64,000 bases of DNA from Actinomycetes bacterium (GTDB taxonomy: Bacteria > Actinomycetota > Coriobacteriia > Coriobacteriales > UBA8131). The stretch is from assembly GCA_009787085.1 (NCBI GenBank), contig WRGR01000043.1, positions 62,001 to 126,000 of the forward strand, read 5' to 3'. Numbering within the stretch: position 1 is the first letter of the stretch; every line of letters begins with the position of its first letter. The notes under the pieces are model-generated. The model searched no databases. It was not told the origin of the DNA and saw nothing but the letters and a program-made list of their open reading frames with translations. Positions 27,802 to 37,860 of this stretch are shown piece after piece. Made by a program: the position numbers and the translations under genes.

Positions 27802-29889
27802 TCAGGCATTGCCTCCGGCCTTGGAAACGATCTCCTCGGCAATGCTCTTCGGAACTGGCTCATAGGCATAAAATTGCATAGTGTGCGCCGCCCTGCCCTG
27901 AGTGGCCGACCGAAGGTCGGTGGCATAACCGAACATCTCGGAAAGCGGTACCACGGCACGGACGATCTTCGCCCCACCACGGTCATCGATTCCCTGAATC
28001 TGACCCCGCCTAGACGAGAGGTTGCCCATCACGTCGCCCAGATAGTCCTCGGGGGTCTCTACCTCGACCTCCATCATCGGCTCTAATAACACCGGAGCGC
28101 TTTTGCGCAGTGCCTCCTTGACGGCCATCGAGCCGGCAATCTTAAAGGCTGCCTCCGATGAGTCCACCTCGTGGTAAGAGCCGTCGACCAGCTCGACACG
28201 CACGTCTACCACCGGGTAGCCGGCGATCACTCCGGAGGCCAAAGCCTCTTGGATACCTTTGTTCACAGGCGTGATGTATTCTTTGGGAACCACCCCGCCG
28301 ACGATTTTGTTCTCGAACTCATAACCCTTGCCGGGTTCTTGAGGGCAGAGGTTAATGTAGACATGGCCGTATTGGCCGCGACCACCGCTTTGGCGGACGA
28401 ACTTGCCCTCGACCATCTGGACTTCCTTGCCGGCCGTCTCGCGGTAGGCCACCTGCGGCCTGCCGATATTGGCCTCCAGTTTGAACTCCCGCAGCAGACG
28501 GTCGACGATGATCTCCAAATGCAGCTCACCCATGCCGGCAATAACCGTCTGGCCAGTCTCCTGATTGGTGGAGACTTTGAAGGTCGGGTCCTCCTCGGCC
28601 AGCTTCTGCAAGGCAACTCCCAGCTTGTCCTGCTCGGCCTTGGTCTTCGGCTCGATGGCGATATCGATCACCGGGTCAGGGAACTCCATCGACTCTAAGA
28701 TCACCGGGTGGCTCTCGTCGGAGAGCGTGTCACCGGTGGTGGTGTCTTTCAGGCCAACTGCGGCACAGATGTCACCGGCACTGACCACCTCGACATCCTC
28801 CCGTGAGGCGGCATGCATCTCCAAAAGCCGGCCGATGCGCTCCTTTTTGTCCTTAGTGACGTTATACACGTAACTGCCGGCCGAAAGAGTGCCGGAATAA
28901 ACCCGGAAATAGGTCAACTTGCCCACATAGGGGTCGGTCATGACCTTGAAGGCCAAGGCTGCGAAGGGCTCCTTGGGGTCAGCGTGCCTTTGCACCGGGT
29001 TGCCGGACTTCTTCTCTACGCCTTCGATTGCCGGGATATCCAACGGCGATGGCATATAGTCCAAAATCGCGTCCAACAGCTGCTGGATACCCTTGTTTTT
29101 GAAAGAGGCCCCGCAGGTCACCGGGGTGACAGCCGAGCACAGGGTGCCTTTGCGCAACGCCGCCTTGACTTCCTCGGGGCTGTATTCCTCACCCTCCAAG
29201 ACCTTGATCATCAGATCGTCGTCAAACTCGCAAGCCAGCTCGACCAGTTGGTCGTGGTACTGTTTGGCACGATCCTGGTAGCCCTCGGGGATATCCTCCT
29301 CAGCGGGGTAGATCATGCCCTTCTCGTCCTCGTTGAAGTGCCAAGCGGTCAGGGTGACCAAATCGATGAGGCCGATGAAGCGGTCCTCGGAGCCGATCGG
29401 CATCTGCAAGACGGCAGTCTTGGTACCCAGACGATCCTCCATCTGATGGATGACGGAGAAGAAATCAGCCCCCGTACGGTCCATCTTGTTGATAAAGGCG
29501 ATGCGGGGGACGTGATAGCGATGGGCTTGGCGCCAAACGGTCTCGGACTGGGGCTGCACGCCGCCAACGGCGCAGAACACCGCGACGGTGCCATCCAGCA
29601 CCCGCAGACTGCGCTCGACCTCGGCCGTGAAGTCCACGTGGCCGGGGGTGTCGATGATCTGGATACGATGATCCTTCCAAAAGCAAGTGGTGGCAGCAGA
29701 TGTGATAGTGATGCCGCGCTCCTGCTCTTGGGCCATCCAGTCCATGACGGCAGCACCCTCATGCACCTCGCCGATCTTGTGCGTCTTGCCGGTATAGTAC
29801 AAGATGCGCTCGGTAGTAGTCGTCTTGCCGGCATCAATGTGGGCCATGATGCCGATGTTCCGGGTGTCTTTTAGCGAAATCCGATCCAT
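27802..29889 (-). CDS. fusA: Elongation factor G
   Basis: 695 residues from ATG 29889 ([20 protein letters not shown]); the frame upstream is open only because of rpsG overlap. GTPase motifs are [13 protein letters not shown] (G1), DTPGHVDF (G3) and NKMDRTGAD (G4); switch I contains [11 protein letters not shown]. Domains II-V follow, ending with [16 protein letters not shown] translocates tRNA and mRNA on the ribosome. Lies between rpsG and rpsJ. Confidence 0.98.
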   Translation of the reverse strand: MDRISLKDTRNIGIMAHIDAGKTTTTERILYYTGKTHKIGEVHEGAAVMDWMAQEQERGITITSAATTCFWKDHRIQIIDTPGHVDFTAEVERSLRVLDGTVAVFCAVGGVQPQSETVWRQAHRYHVPRIAFINKMDRTGADFFSVIHQMEDRLGTKTAVLQMPIGSEDRFIGLIDLVTLTAWHFNEDEKGMIYPAEEDIPEGYQDRAKQYHDQLVELACEFDDDLMIKVLEGEEYSPEEVKAALRKGTLCSAVTPVTCGASFKNKGIQQLLDAILDYMPSPLDIPAIEGVEKKSGNPVQRHADPKEPFAALAFKVMTDPYVGKLTYFRVYSGTLSAGSYVYNVTKDKKERIGRLLEMHAASREDVEVVSAGDICAAVGLKDTTTGDTLSDESHPVILESMEFPDPVIDIAIEPKTKAEQDKLGVALQKLAEEDPTFKVSTNQETGQTVIAGMGELHLEIIVDRLLREFKLEANIGRPQVAYRETAGKEVQMVEGKFVRQSGGRGQYGHVYINLCPQEPGKGYEFENKIVGGVVPKEYITPVNKGIQEALASGVIAGYPVVDVRVELVDGSYHEVDSSEAAFKIAGSMAVKEALRKSAPVLLEPMMEVEVETPEDYLGDVMGNLSSRRGQIQGIDDRGGAKIVRAVVPLSEMFGYATDLRSATQGRAAHTMQFYAYEPVPKSIAEEIVSKAGGNA

Positions 29890-29905
29890 AACTGAAAAAA
29901 CGTCC

Positions 29906-30376
29906 TTACCAGCGATAGTGGGAGAAGGCGCGGTTGGCCTCAGCCATCTTGTAGATGTCCTCGCGCTTTTTGACCGAGGAACCAACCCCATTGGCGGCAT
30001 CCATGATCTCAGCGGAGAGACGCTCGGCCATGGTCTTCTCCTTGCGGTTACGGGAATAGTCAACGATCCAGCGGATGGCCAGGGTGGTCGCCCGGCGGGT
30101 GTTGACTTCCATCGGCACCTGATAAGTGGCACCGCCGACCCGCTTCGGCTTGACCTCTAGGGTCGGCCGGACGTTGTCCATGGCCTTTTTGAAAGTGGTC
30201 AGCGGATCAGTGCCGGACTTCTCCTCGACAATGCTGAAAGCACCGTAGACGATGTTCTCAGCCAAGGATTTCTTACCGTCCAAGAGTATCTTGTTGATCA
30301 ACTGGGTGACCAAGCGATTATTGTAAGTTGCATCCGGGGGAGTCTCCCGACGAATTGCTGCTGCTCTGCGAGGCAT
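29906..30376 (-). CDS. rpsG: 30S ribosomal protein S7
   Basis: 156 residues. [20 protein letters not shown] and [20 protein letters not shown] are diagnostic. S7 nucleates 30S head assembly. Confidence 0.98.
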   Translation of the reverse strand: MPRRAAAIRRETPPDATYNNRLVTQLINKILLDGKKSLAENIVYGAFSIVEEKSGTDPLTTFKKAMDNVRPTLEVKPKRVGGATYQVPMEVNTRRATTLAIRWIVDYSRNRKEKTMAERLSAEIMDAANGVGSSVKKREDIYKMAEANRAFSHYRW

Positions 30377-30393
30377 CTGCTTCTCCTAGCTTT

Positions 30394-30774
30394 CTACTTG
30401 GGCTTCTTGGCGCCGTAGCGCGAACGAGCCTGCTTGCGGTCATTGACGGCAGCGCAGTCCAATACCGCGCGAATGATCTTGTAACGCACACCGGGGAGGT
30501 CGCGCACACGACCGCCACGGATCAGCACCATCGAGTGCTCCTGCAAGTTGTGTCCGATGCCCGGAATGTAGGCCGTGACCTCCATGCCGTTGACCAAGCG
30601 CACACGGGCGACCTTCCGCAGAGCCGAGTTGGGCTTTTTCGGCGTCTGCGTATAGACGCGAGTACACACGCCACGCTTCTGGGGATTACCCCGCAACGCC
30701 GGGGTCTTCTTCTTCTCGATCTGGTCGTGGCGACCCTTGCGGATCAACTGGTTAATTGTCGGCACGTCTTGCAT
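30394..30774 (-). CDS. rpsL: 30S ribosomal protein S12
   Basis: 126 residues, [20 protein letters not shown], the decoding loop [15 protein letters not shown] and [20 protein letters not shown]. The Lys residues whose mutation gives streptomycin resistance are wild type. First gene of the str-S10-spc unit. Confidence 0.98.
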   Translation of the reverse strand: MQDVPTINQLIRKGRHDQIEKKKTPALRGNPQKRGVCTRVYTQTPKKPNSALRKVARVRLVNGMEVTAYIPGIGHNLQEHSMVLIRGGRVRDLPGVRYKIIRAVLDCAAVNDRKQARSRYGAKKPK

Positions 30775-31045
30775 ATCCTTTCAGTCGGTACAAGGCTTGC
30801 AGCAAGCCTTCCCAAGCGTCGAAGGCAGCGAAGCCTTCTGGATGGCCTTTTGCAGCCATCGACAGTTTTCAATATTTCGTAGGCCGAAAAGCCTCCCGGG
30901 CAGCCATGCTGAGCCACCGGAGCGCAAAGGAGCGCACAAAACAACACGGCCGAAAAGCCGCGAGGAAAGATATTAGCATCGAAAGGCAAGCGTGTCAACT
31001 CACACGCCGCCGGGCGTATCCATACCTCGGCAACACACCATTGCC

Positions 31046-31199
31046 CCTAGTGGGGATGCCGATTAACTCGTGATTCCGCCCCACACTGCCCCCGATCCGC
31101 AGTCTTTCGCCCTGCCGTTCAGGGAAAAGATTGCGGCTCAGGCCGGCAATGACGGGGTTTGGGAGTCAAATTAGGCTTAAAATCGGCATATTCCTCTAG
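31046..31199. repeat. Dispersed REP/MITE-like element, full copy B
   Basis: Left end CCTAGTGGGGATGCCGATTA, right end AATCGGCATATTCCTCTAG; CTAG flanks both ends. Core: GCAGTCTTTCGCCCTG, CAGGGAAAAGATTGC and GGCCGGCAATGAC. 154 bp. Confidence 0.8.
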
Positions 31200-31384
31200 C
31201 TTCGTGGTTATTGTCCGCTTGACATATGCCATGCTTTTCCTTCCGATAACCACTAGGATGCGCAAACCATGTATATGATATCCGGTTAATCCAACATTAG
31301 CACTTCCGTAAATCTAGCATTAGCATTAGCAAGTCGGAGCTTCTTCCCATCATCTCTCTCTCCTTAGCAAGGTGAACGACCCGG

Positions 31385-31691
31385 CTAGGCATCTTCGGGG
31401 TCGACGAGAAGACAGAGATAGTGTCCGCATGCTGATGACCGGGTAGCTCTGCCTGTCCCACATGAGCCAGAGGACGACGAGGCTGGGGCCGTTGAGGTAG
31501 TACAGCACATGATTGCTGGGCGACGTGCGCCGGAGCACGGCCTTCCCAAGGCCAGCGCTCGCCGATGTGGAGAACGGATGGTCTTGCGCCGCCGACAGCT
31601 GCTCATGGGCGTGGCGGATGAACACCCCGGTGAAGTGGTCGTCGATGTCGAAGATGTCGGACAGATGGATAACGTGAAAGATTGCGGCCAT
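31385..31691 (-). pseudogene. Decayed coding fragment of unknown type
   Basis: The minus strand reads MAAIFHVIHLSDIFDIDDHF, then HVLYYLNGPSLVVLWLMWDR. After a shift near 31440 another frame ends SSACGHYLCLLVDPEDA. The text looks protein-like but I recognise no family. Its 5' end merges into a repeat core, so the beginning is lost. Confidence 0.3.
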
Positions 31692-31727
31692 GGGCCCGCA
31701 ATGACCGCACTTTGGGCATCAAATCAG
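31678..31727. repeat. Dispersed element core fragment (copy C)
   Basis: AAGATTGCGGCCATGGGCCCGC followed by AATGACCGCACTTTGGGCATC; nearly the same word recurs at 31782. No outer arms remain. Confidence 0.6.
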
Positions 31728-31781
31728 CCGGAGCCCCCTTTATGTAGATCGTGGGTTAGGCGATGCTTGTTGTCAACGAAC

Positions 31782-31838
31782 AGATTGCGGCCATGGGCCC
31801 GCAATGACCGGGTGGCACGTTGACCGGCACTCCCCTAG
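31782..31838. repeat. Dispersed element, right half (copy D)
   Basis: Core AGATTGCGGCCATGGGCCCG then right end TTGACCGGCACTCCCCTAG. The terminal CTAG contains the stop codon of the ABC-F gene at 31835-31837. Confidence 0.7.
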
Positions 31839-33781
31839 CCGCCGGCTGCCTCCAATTGCTCGGATAGCTCCAGCCAGGCCAGCTCCTGGGCTGCTGCCTC
31901 GGTGATCGTGGCCTCTAGCTCGGCCTGCAGTCGCAACAGCTCCTCGTAGTCCGTGGGGTCGGCAGCGCACATCTCTTGGCTCAGGGCGGCTTGCGCAGCC
32001 TCCAGGGAGGCCAGCTTGCGCTCGATGGCCGCCAGCCGCTTTCTGGCCTGGTGGGCCGTGCCGCCGCTGAGCGCAGGCCGGGCGGCGGGGCGGACGGACG
32101 ACTGCCCGGCGGGCGGCCCGGCACACGGCGGGTCAGGTTGTTCGGCGAGCGGCCCGGCAGGCAGCCCGGGGCCGGCGGCGATGTGCGGCGGGCCGGCTGC
32201 GTGGGCGGCGCCGCCCCGACCGCTGGCCTGCCCTGCACCCCGCTCCCCGCCCGGCTGCGGCCCGTCTGCCGCCGCCGGTGCCGCTGCCATCAGCCGCAGG
32301 TACTCGTCCACCCCGCCTGGCAGGTGGCGGATGCTGCCGCCGATCATGGCATACAGGTCGTCGCAGGCCCGCTCCATCAGATAACGGTCGTGGCTGACCA
32401 TGAGCAAGGTGCCCGGCCAAGAGTCGAGCAGGTCCTCGATCACCGCCAGCATGTCGGTGTCCATGTCGTTGCCCGGCTCGTCCAGTATCAGCACGTTCGG
32501 CTCCTCCGTCAGCAGCAACAGCAGCTGCAAGCGCCGCTTCTGGCCGCCGGAGAGGTCGCCGACGTAGGCCTGCAGGTGCTCGGGGCGAAATCCCAGCCCT
32601 TGCAGCATCTTGCTGGTAGAGACCTCCTTGCCCTCCACCTCGATCCATGCCTTGTGGCGGCTGAGCACCTCGCGCACCCGGTCGCCGGCCAGCTCTTCCA
32701 TCTCGTCGAGGCGCTGTGAGAGCTGGGCCAGCTTGACGCTCTTACCCCTCTTCAGCCGGCCGCTGGTCGGTTGGAGCTGGCCGGCCAACAGCTTCAGCAG
32801 AGTGGTCTTGCCGGCGCCGTTCTCGCCTAGGATGCCGATACGCTCGCCTGGGCCGATCCGCCAGTTGAGGTCATCGAACACCAGTCTATCGCCGAAGCTC
32901 ACCTGCGCCCCTACCAGCTCGAAGACCTGTTTGCCCAAACGGCTGGTGGCCGCCCGCCTGAGCTCCAGCACGTCACGGGCAGGCGGGTCGTTGCCGATCA
33001 GCTCCAAGGCCGCTTTGATGTGGAACTTCGGCTTGGTGGCACGGGCACGGGCGCCACGGGCCAGCCAGGCTAGCTCCTTGCGCATGATGCTCTGGCGCTT
33101 CTCCTCCGTTCGCCGGGCGAGTCGCTCCCGTTCCAGCCGCTGCTGGATGTATGCCGAGAAGCCGCCCTCGAAAGGCACGATACTGCCGCCGTGCACCTCC
33201 CACATCGAGGTTGCCACCTCGTCCAAAAACCAGCGGTCATGGGTCACCACCAGCAGCGCCCCGACCCCTCGCGGCCAGCGGCTGCGCAGATGCCCGGCCA
33301 GCCAAGTGATCGCCCGGATGTCTAAGTGATTGGTCGGCTCGTCAAGCATCAGCACGTCCCAGTCGCCGATCAGGAGCCTGGCCAAATCGACACGGCGGCG
33401 CTGGCCGCCGGAAAGTCGGCCAACATCAGCTTCCCAGGGAATGTCGCCGAGCAACGCCCCCAGTATGTCGCGGATGCGGCGCTCAGACGCCCAGATGTGC
33501 TCCGGGGCATCGCCGACCACTGCGGCATGCACGCTGAGACTGTCGTCCAAGTTGTCGGCCTGCGCCAAAACGCCGATCCGCAACGCGCCGTTGGGCACCA
33601 CATCGCCTACGTCCGGGGCATAGCTGCCCGAGAGCACGGCCAGCAGCGTCGATTTGCCGTCGCCGTTGCGACCGACAATGCCGATGCGCTCACCACTGTG
33701 AACACCTAGCGTCACCGCATCGAAGACCTTGGCCGAGGGGTACTCCACGCAAACGTCCTTGGCGCTGATCAGGACGGTCAT
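31835..33781 (-). CDS. ABC-F family ATPase
   Basis: 648 residues, two ABC domains and no membrane segments. Domain 1: Walker A GRNGDGKST, signature LSGGQRRRVDLARLL, Walker B VLMLDEPTNHLD. The linker is rich in Arg/Lys and helical. Domain 2: GENGAGKTT, LSGGQKRRLQLLLLL, VLILDEPGNDMD. Residues ~510-570 are a Gly/Pro/Ala-rich insertion, followed by a coiled coil (KRLAAIERKLASLEAAQAAL) as in Uup-type ABC-F proteins. Members act on the ribosome (translation quality control or antibiotic protection); the subtype is not resolved. It sits between rplL and rpsL, where rpoBC usually lies. Confidence 0.9.
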   Translation of the reverse strand: MTVLISAKDVCVEYPSAKVFDAVTLGVHSGERIGIVGRNGDGKSTLLAVLSGSYAPDVGDVVPNGALRIGVLAQADNLDDSLSVHAAVVGDAPEHIWASERRIRDILGALLGDIPWEADVGRLSGGQRRRVDLARLLIGDWDVLMLDEPTNHLDIRAITWLAGHLRSRWPRGVGALLVVTHDRWFLDEVATSMWEVHGGSIVPFEGGFSAYIQQRLERERLARRTEEKRQSIMRKELAWLARGARARATKPKFHIKAALELIGNDPPARDVLELRRAATSRLGKQVFELVGAQVSFGDRLVFDDLNWRIGPGERIGILGENGAGKTTLLKLLAGQLQPTSGRLKRGKSVKLAQLSQRLDEMEELAGDRVREVLSRHKAWIEVEGKEVSTSKMLQGLGFRPEHLQAYVGDLSGGQKRRLQLLLLLTEEPNVLILDEPGNDMDTDMLAVIEDLLDSWPGTLLMVSHDRYLMERACDDLYAMIGGSIRHLPGGVDEYLRLMAAAPAAADGPQPGGERGAGQASGRGGAAHAAGPPHIAAGPGLPAGPLAEQPDPPCAGPPAGQSSVRPAARPALSGGTAHQARKRLAAIERKLASLEAAQAALSQEMCAADPTDYEELLRLQAELEATITEAAAQELAWLELSEQLEAAGG

Positions 33782-33953
33782 CTTAGTGTCGCTTCAATTG
33801 GCATGTTGGACCGCCGTCAGTGGCGGCGGCCAAGGCTATCGAACAACTCAAACAAGCCCTTCCCTTTGTCTGTGGGCAGACTCATGGCAAAAACTGTGCA
33901 ATTTGTATAGTCGAGTTAACAAATTGTACCATAACCACCAGCACAGTGCCCTG

Positions 33954-34092
33954 CTAGGGAAGCATCGATCGATGCACCGCTCCGTCATTGCGGCCGCTAA
34001 CCGTGCCAATCCTTCACACCGCTGGCCAGGGGAAAGATTGCCGGTCAAGCCGGCAATGACCGCAGTCTGGGGATTTTTCGGTGCTTTCCTAG
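33954..34092. repeat. Dispersed REP/MITE-like element, full copy E1
   Basis: 139 bp bounded by CTAG on both sides (33954-33957, 34089-34092). Left arm CTAGGGAAGCATCGATCGAT; right part has GGGGAAAGATTGCCGGTCAA, GCCGGCAATGACCGCAGTC and CGGTGCTTTCCTAG. Confidence 0.85.
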
Positions 34093-34121
34093 GCACCGCC
34101 GCGTGCCGCGCCGCCAACGAA

Positions 34122-34148
34122 ACGGCCGCCCCTTGCGGAGCGGCCGTT
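34122..34148 (-). terminator. Hairpin between elements E1 and E2
   Basis: ACGGCCGC (34122-34129) pairs with GCGGCCGT (34141-34148) over a 11-base loop. Read on the minus strand the stem is followed by TTTCGTT, a weak T-run, so it may end transcription of the rplJ-rplL unit. Confidence 0.45.
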
Positions 34149-34150
34149 CC

Positions 34151-34291
34151 TAGGGAGACACCAATTAACTCACGACCCCGTCTCACACGGCTCCCGAACT
34201 GCGCTCTTTCGCCCTGCTGATTATGGGAAAGATTACCGGTCAAGCCGGCAATGACTGCAGTTTGGGATTGATCGAATCGATGTCTCCCGAG
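34151..34291. repeat. Dispersed REP/MITE-like element, full copy E2
   Basis: Left end CTAGGGAGACACCAATTAAC; core CGCTCTTTCGCCCTGCTGAT, GGGAAAGATTACCGGTCAAG, CCGGCAATGACTGCAG; right end GATCGAATCGATGTCTCCCG. 141 bp, 59 bp from E1 in the same orientation, 26 bp beyond the rplL stop. Confidence 0.85.
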
Positions 34292-34317
34292 CATTATCAC
34301 TGGTAGCGCTATTTCCC

Positions 34318-34701
34318 CTACTTCAGGGTCACGGCACCGCCGGCTTCTTTGATCTTTTCGGCAGCCTCGTCGGCCTTGGCCTTGTCCACACCTTCCAAAA
34401 TGGCCTTCGGCGCGGCCTCTACGGTGTCCTTGGCCTCTTTCAGACCCATGTCGGTGATCTCCCGGACGGCCTTGATGACGGCGATCTTGTTATCGCCGAA
34501 GCCCTCCAGTACCACATCGAAGCTGGTCTTCTCTTCAGCTTCCTCAGCGGCAGCGCCGCCAGCGGCAGGGGCGGCGGCAAAAGCCACCGGAGCAGCCGCT
34601 GACACGCCGAATACTTCTTCCAGTTCCTTGACCAGCTCGGAGAGCTCCAGGGCGGGCATCTCTTTCAGTGCTTCGATGATCTCTTCTTTTGATACAGCCA
34701 T
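34318..34701 (-). CDS. rplL: 50S ribosomal protein L7/L12
   Basis: 127 residues. N-terminal dimerisation part ([20 protein letters not shown]), Ala-rich hinge ([20 protein letters not shown]) and C-terminal factor-binding domain with [20 protein letters not shown]. Last gene of the rplK-A-J-L set; no rpoB follows. Confidence 0.98.
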   Translation of the reverse strand: MAVSKEEIIEALKEMPALELSELVKELEEVFGVSAAAPVAFAAAPAAGGAAAEEAEEKTSFDVVLEGFGDNKIAVIKAVREITDMGLKEAKDTVEAAPKAILEGVDKAKADEAAEKIKEAGGAVTLK

Positions 34702-34812
34702 GGGATGGCTCCTTTCCTCATTCTGTTCGTCTTCTCATTTAAGGTGCCTGGCCACTTCGGCCATAGCGAATAGTTATGCCTTTAAGCCGCCTGTATCAGG
34801 CAGCCAATCGTG

Positions 34813-35334
34813 CTAAGCAGCCTTGTCGGCGATAGCTTGCAGGGTTCGGACGAGCTTTGCAGCCGGGCCGTTGAGCACCTGCACCACGCTGGTGGCGGGG
34901 TTTTTCATAGTACCCATCAGCTTGGCGATCAGTTCCTCGCGGGACGGCAGGTCGGCAATGTTGGCGACCTGCTCGGCCGTAACGACCGACCTGTTCAGCA
35001 GACCACCCTTCAGCTCCAACTTCGGGTTGGCTTTAGCGAAGGTTTTCAACACCTTGGCCGAGGCCACCGGGTCGCCGGCGGCGAAGATAAAGGCCGATGG
35101 ACCCTCTAGGACTGCGTCTAAGCTAGGCAGGTCGAGCTCGGCCAACGCCCGCTCAGTCAACGAGTTCTTGAATACTTTCAGAACCGCGCCGCTCTCACGA
35201 ATATTGCCGCGCAGGTTCTCGGCCTCCTTGACAGTCAGGCCACGATAGTCCACAATCCACACGAAGTCGGCTGCGCCTAGCTCACCTTTGATTTTCTCCA
35301 AAGCTTCCACTTTTGCATTACTTGGCATATACAC
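34813..35334 (-). CDS. rplJ: 50S ribosomal protein L10
   Basis: 173 residues; VDYRGLTVKEAENLRGNIRE and FKNSLTERAL are diagnostic. L10 anchors L7/L12 dimers in the stalk and regulates its own mRNA in many bacteria. AAAGGAGG precedes the ATG. Confidence 0.98.
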   Translation of the reverse strand: MYMPSNAKVEALEKIKGELGAADFVWIVDYRGLTVKEAENLRGNIRESGAVLKVFKNSLTERALAELDLPSLDAVLEGPSAFIFAAGDPVASAKVLKTFAKANPKLELKGGLLNRSVVTAEQVANIADLPSREELIAKLMGTMKNPATSVVQVLNGPAAKLVRTLQAIADKAA

Positions 35335-35628
35335 CTCCTTTAGCGACTACTCACGAGTCGCCCGCGCTTTGCCGGCTGCCGAGGCTTGCCGCCAAAACGC
35401 AAAACGACCCCCGCTACACGTCTGAGGGCCGTAACACATGGCATAGGCATTGGCTGCCCCACCAAGTCTTCTGACCACCTCGGCAGGCGGAGAGACCCGG
35501 GTGCTGCCCTGAATGGCAGCCCCAGCCGCTCCATTAGACCCTTACGGGCACCGGCTGTCTGCGGTAGCGAAACATTCTTTACAGTTTTCAAGCCTTGCTA
35601 TTCTGGCAGAAAAGCCAGTGCCCGTCAA
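35335..35628 (-). promoter_or_regulatory. Probable L10 leader RNA
   Basis: A ~290-base untranslated leader precedes rplJ. It contains several GC-rich inverted segments and ends in a ribosome site at 35335-35342. Position and length match the L10 (rplJL) autoregulatory leader common in Firmicutes and Actinomycetota, where the L10-L12 complex binds the leader. I did not fold it, so the call rests mainly on context. Confidence 0.5.
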
Positions 35629-35700
35629 CCCGGGGAAGCGCCGATCAACACTTCCCCGGCGCTATTCGGGCACCAGCGGCATTGATCAGCACATCCCTAG
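35629..35700. repeat. Dispersed element, short copy F
   Basis: Ends CGGGGAAGCGCCGATCAA and TTGATCAGCACATCCCTAG flank a short, unrelated middle, so the core has been lost. The terminal CTAG holds the rplA stop codon (35697-35699). Confidence 0.75.
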
Positions 35701-36413
35701 TCGGCATCCTCATCCATCAGGTTACGGGTGCGCAAGGTATCGATGGCGATGCCCGGACCCATGGTCGAAGCGAAGGTTATCGACTTCAGATAGCGCCCCT
35801 TGGCAGCTGCCGGCTTGATACGGATGATCTCGTCCAACAAGGCACCGTAGTTCTCCACCAATAGCCGCTCCTCGAAAGAAACTTTGCCGATTGGAACATG
35901 ACAGATGCCGTAGCGGTCGGCGCGGTACTCGACACGTCCGGCCTTCAACTCTTCGACGATCTTGGCAACATCATTGGTCACTGTGCCCAGCTTGGGGTTG
36001 GGCATCAGCCCCCGGGTACCAAGGATCTTGCCTAGGCGACCGACTTTGGACATTTGGTCGGGAGTAGCCACAGTGGCATCAAAGTCCAAAAAACCGCCTT
36101 GGATACGTTCCACCAAGTCATCGGAGCCGACCACTTCGGCGCCAGCGGCCTCGGCCTCGCGCGCCTTGTCACCTTCGGCAAACACTGCCACACGCACTGA
36201 CTTGCCAATACCGTGTGGCAGTGAGATAGAGCCACGTACCTGCTGGTCGGCTTGACGGGTATCAATGCCTAGGCGGATATGGCACTCGACGGTTTCGTCG
36301 AACTTGGCTGCGGCCACCTCGCGCAGCAAGCGCACCGCCGTAAGCGGTGAGTAGAGGCGCTCGGCATCAATCTTGGACAGGGCATTACGGTAATTCTTAG
36401 ATTTCTTGGGCAT
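35697..36413 (-). CDS. rplA: 50S ribosomal protein L1
   Basis: 238 residues from ATG 36413, the second of two adjacent ATGs, 5 nt after [23 protein letters not shown] is split here as [20 protein letters not shown] and is diagnostic. L1 forms the mobile stalk near the E site. Its TAG stop lies in a repeat terminus. Confidence 0.97.
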   Translation of the reverse strand: MPKKSKNYRNALSKIDAERLYSPLTAVRLLREVAAAKFDETVECHIRLGIDTRQADQQVRGSISLPHGIGKSVRVAVFAEGDKAREAEAAGAEVVGSDDLVERIQGGFLDFDATVATPDQMSKVGRLGKILGTRGLMPNPKLGTVTNDVAKIVEELKAGRVEYRADRYGICHVPIGKVSFEERLLVENYGALLDEIIRIKPAAAKGRYLKSITFASTMGPGIAIDTLRTRNLMDEDAD

Positions 36414-36589
36414 CATTGCCTCCTTGTGGTCGGGCGAGCCTTGCTTTTGGCTCTTCCACGGCGGGCGGCTGAGCCGCCCTTCCTGCAATACCTTACTGCA
36501 ACATACTGCAACACTATTTTCCCGCTTGACCTCACAGCCTGCCTCGGCTCCCCTTGCCAGAAAACCGAGCCGTTGCTCAAGCCAAGGCG

Positions 36590-37132
36590 CTACTCGGCAG
36601 CAGCCCCTTCGGCAACTGGGGCTTCTTCGGCCTTAGCCTCGCTAGGCTGCACCTGCTCCACGGTGACTTTCTTCTTCTTAACGTAAACACCGGTGTCGGG
36701 CATCCCCTCCACCTGCACGCCCATGGAGCGGGCAGTGCCTTTGACTACCAGCATGGCCGCATCGATGTCGTTGGCGTTTAAGTCGGGGAGCTTGATCTCG
36801 GCAATCGAGCGCAGCTGCTCTTGGGTCAGCTGGCCGACCTTGGCCATGTGTGGCTCTGCCGAGCCGGACTCGATACCCAAGGCCTCCTTGATCAGCACTG
36901 CTGCTGGCGGGGTCTTGGTGACGAAGTCGAAGCTCTTGTCTTCGTAGACGGTGATCTCCACCGGAATGATGGTGTTGCCCTTGTCCTGCGTAGCGGCATT
37001 GAACGCTTGGCAGAACTGCATGATGTTGACACCTTTGGCACCGAGCGCCGGTCCTACCGGCGGTGCCGGGGTCGCATTCCCAGCCGGGATCTGCAGCTTA
37101 ATATAACCTGCTATCTTTTTTTTGGGAGCCAT
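36590..37132 (-). CDS. rplK: 50S ribosomal protein L11 with C-terminal extension
   Basis: 180 residues versus about 141 in the family. [40 protein letters not shown] and [10 protein letters not shown] are diagnostic. After the usual end the protein adds [20 protein letters not shown] and an Ala/Glu-rich tail. L11 binds the GTPase-associated rRNA and the stringent factor RelA acts through it. Confidence 0.97.
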   Translation of the reverse strand: MAPKKKIAGYIKLQIPAGNATPAPPVGPALGAKGVNIMQFCQAFNAATQDKGNTIIPVEITVYEDKSFDFVTKTPPAAVLIKEALGIESGSAEPHMAKVGQLTQEQLRSIAEIKLPDLNANDIDAAMLVVKGTARSMGVQVEGMPDTGVYVKKKKVTVEQVQPSEAKAEEAPVAEGAAAE

Positions 37133-37329
37133 TCTTTGTTTCTCCTTTGGTCATCACGACGGCCTCGCTGTCAGCGAACCGTCTCCCAAATCCTCGTTAG
37201 CGAGTGGCAACCCGGGCCTTGGCCGACGAGCCATCCACAACGCTTCCTTTCACTCAAAACTATCGTATATCAAAAGCGGCCACTGAGAAGCATCCCCGTC
37301 AGAGGGCAGCGACCGTTGTTGTTTTCAAT

Positions 37330-37860
37330 TTACAGTTTGGCTACTTGATCAAAGCTCAGGTCAACCGAGGTTTCACGTCCAAAGATGGAGACCAACACCT
37401 TGATCCGCCCGGTATCTGCCATGACCTCAGATATTGTGCCATCGAAGTCTGCCAAAGGGCCGGAAGTAACCTTGATGCTCTGGCCGGCCTCTAAGTGCGA
37501 TGAAGCCTTGGGGCCTTTGTCATCGGCAGAGCTGCGCATGATCCGTTGGTACTCGTCACGGGACAGCGGCGACGGCTTGCCGGCAGCACCAACAAAGCCA
37601 GTGACACCCGGCGTGTTGCGCACCACGCTCCAGCTCTGGTCGTCAAGCTCCATTCGCACTAGGACATATCCTGGGAAAACCTTCTTGTCGCTAGTAACGC
37701 GGCGACCGCCTTCTTTGATCTCGGTGACCTTCTCCACTGGTATCTGGATGTCGAAGACCCGGTCACCCAGACCCATCGACTCCACACGATGTTCCAGATC
37801 CTGTTTGACACGGTTCTCGTACCCCGAATAGGTATGTAGGACATACCACTTCTTGGTCAT
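37330..37860 (-). CDS. nusG: Transcription termination/antitermination protein NusG
   Basis: 176 residues from ATG 37860, coupled to secE (ATGA). NGN domain begins KKWYVLHTYSGYENRVKQDL with FPGYVLVRMELDDQSWSVVR; the C-terminal KOW domain has GQSIKVTSGPLADFDGTISE. NusG links RNA polymerase to Rho or ribosomes. Confidence 0.97.
   Translation of the reverse strand: MTKKWYVLHTYSGYENRVKQDLEHRVESMGLGDRVFDIQIPVEKVTEIKEGGRRVTSDKKVFPGYVLVRMELDDQSWSVVRNTPGVTGFVGAAGKPSPLSRDEYQRIMRSSADDKGPKASSHLEAGQSIKVTSGPLADFDGTISEVMADTGRIKVLVSIFGRETSVDLSFDQVAKL

Larger units (their letters stand above)
30775..31834. other. 1.06-kb gene-poor gap upstream of rpsL
   Basis: The promoter of the long ribosomal unit must lie near 30775-31045, but I could not pick convincing boxes. 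The rest holds a full dispersed element (31046-31199), a decayed coding fragment (31385-31691) and two partial element cores (31678-31727, 31782-31838). rpoB and rpoC, usual neighbours here, are absent. Confidence 0.7.

Noticed and set aside
28813-29874. 353-codon plus-strand ORF opposite fusA
   Set aside because: Antisense shadow of a highly conserved gene; no recognisable motif.
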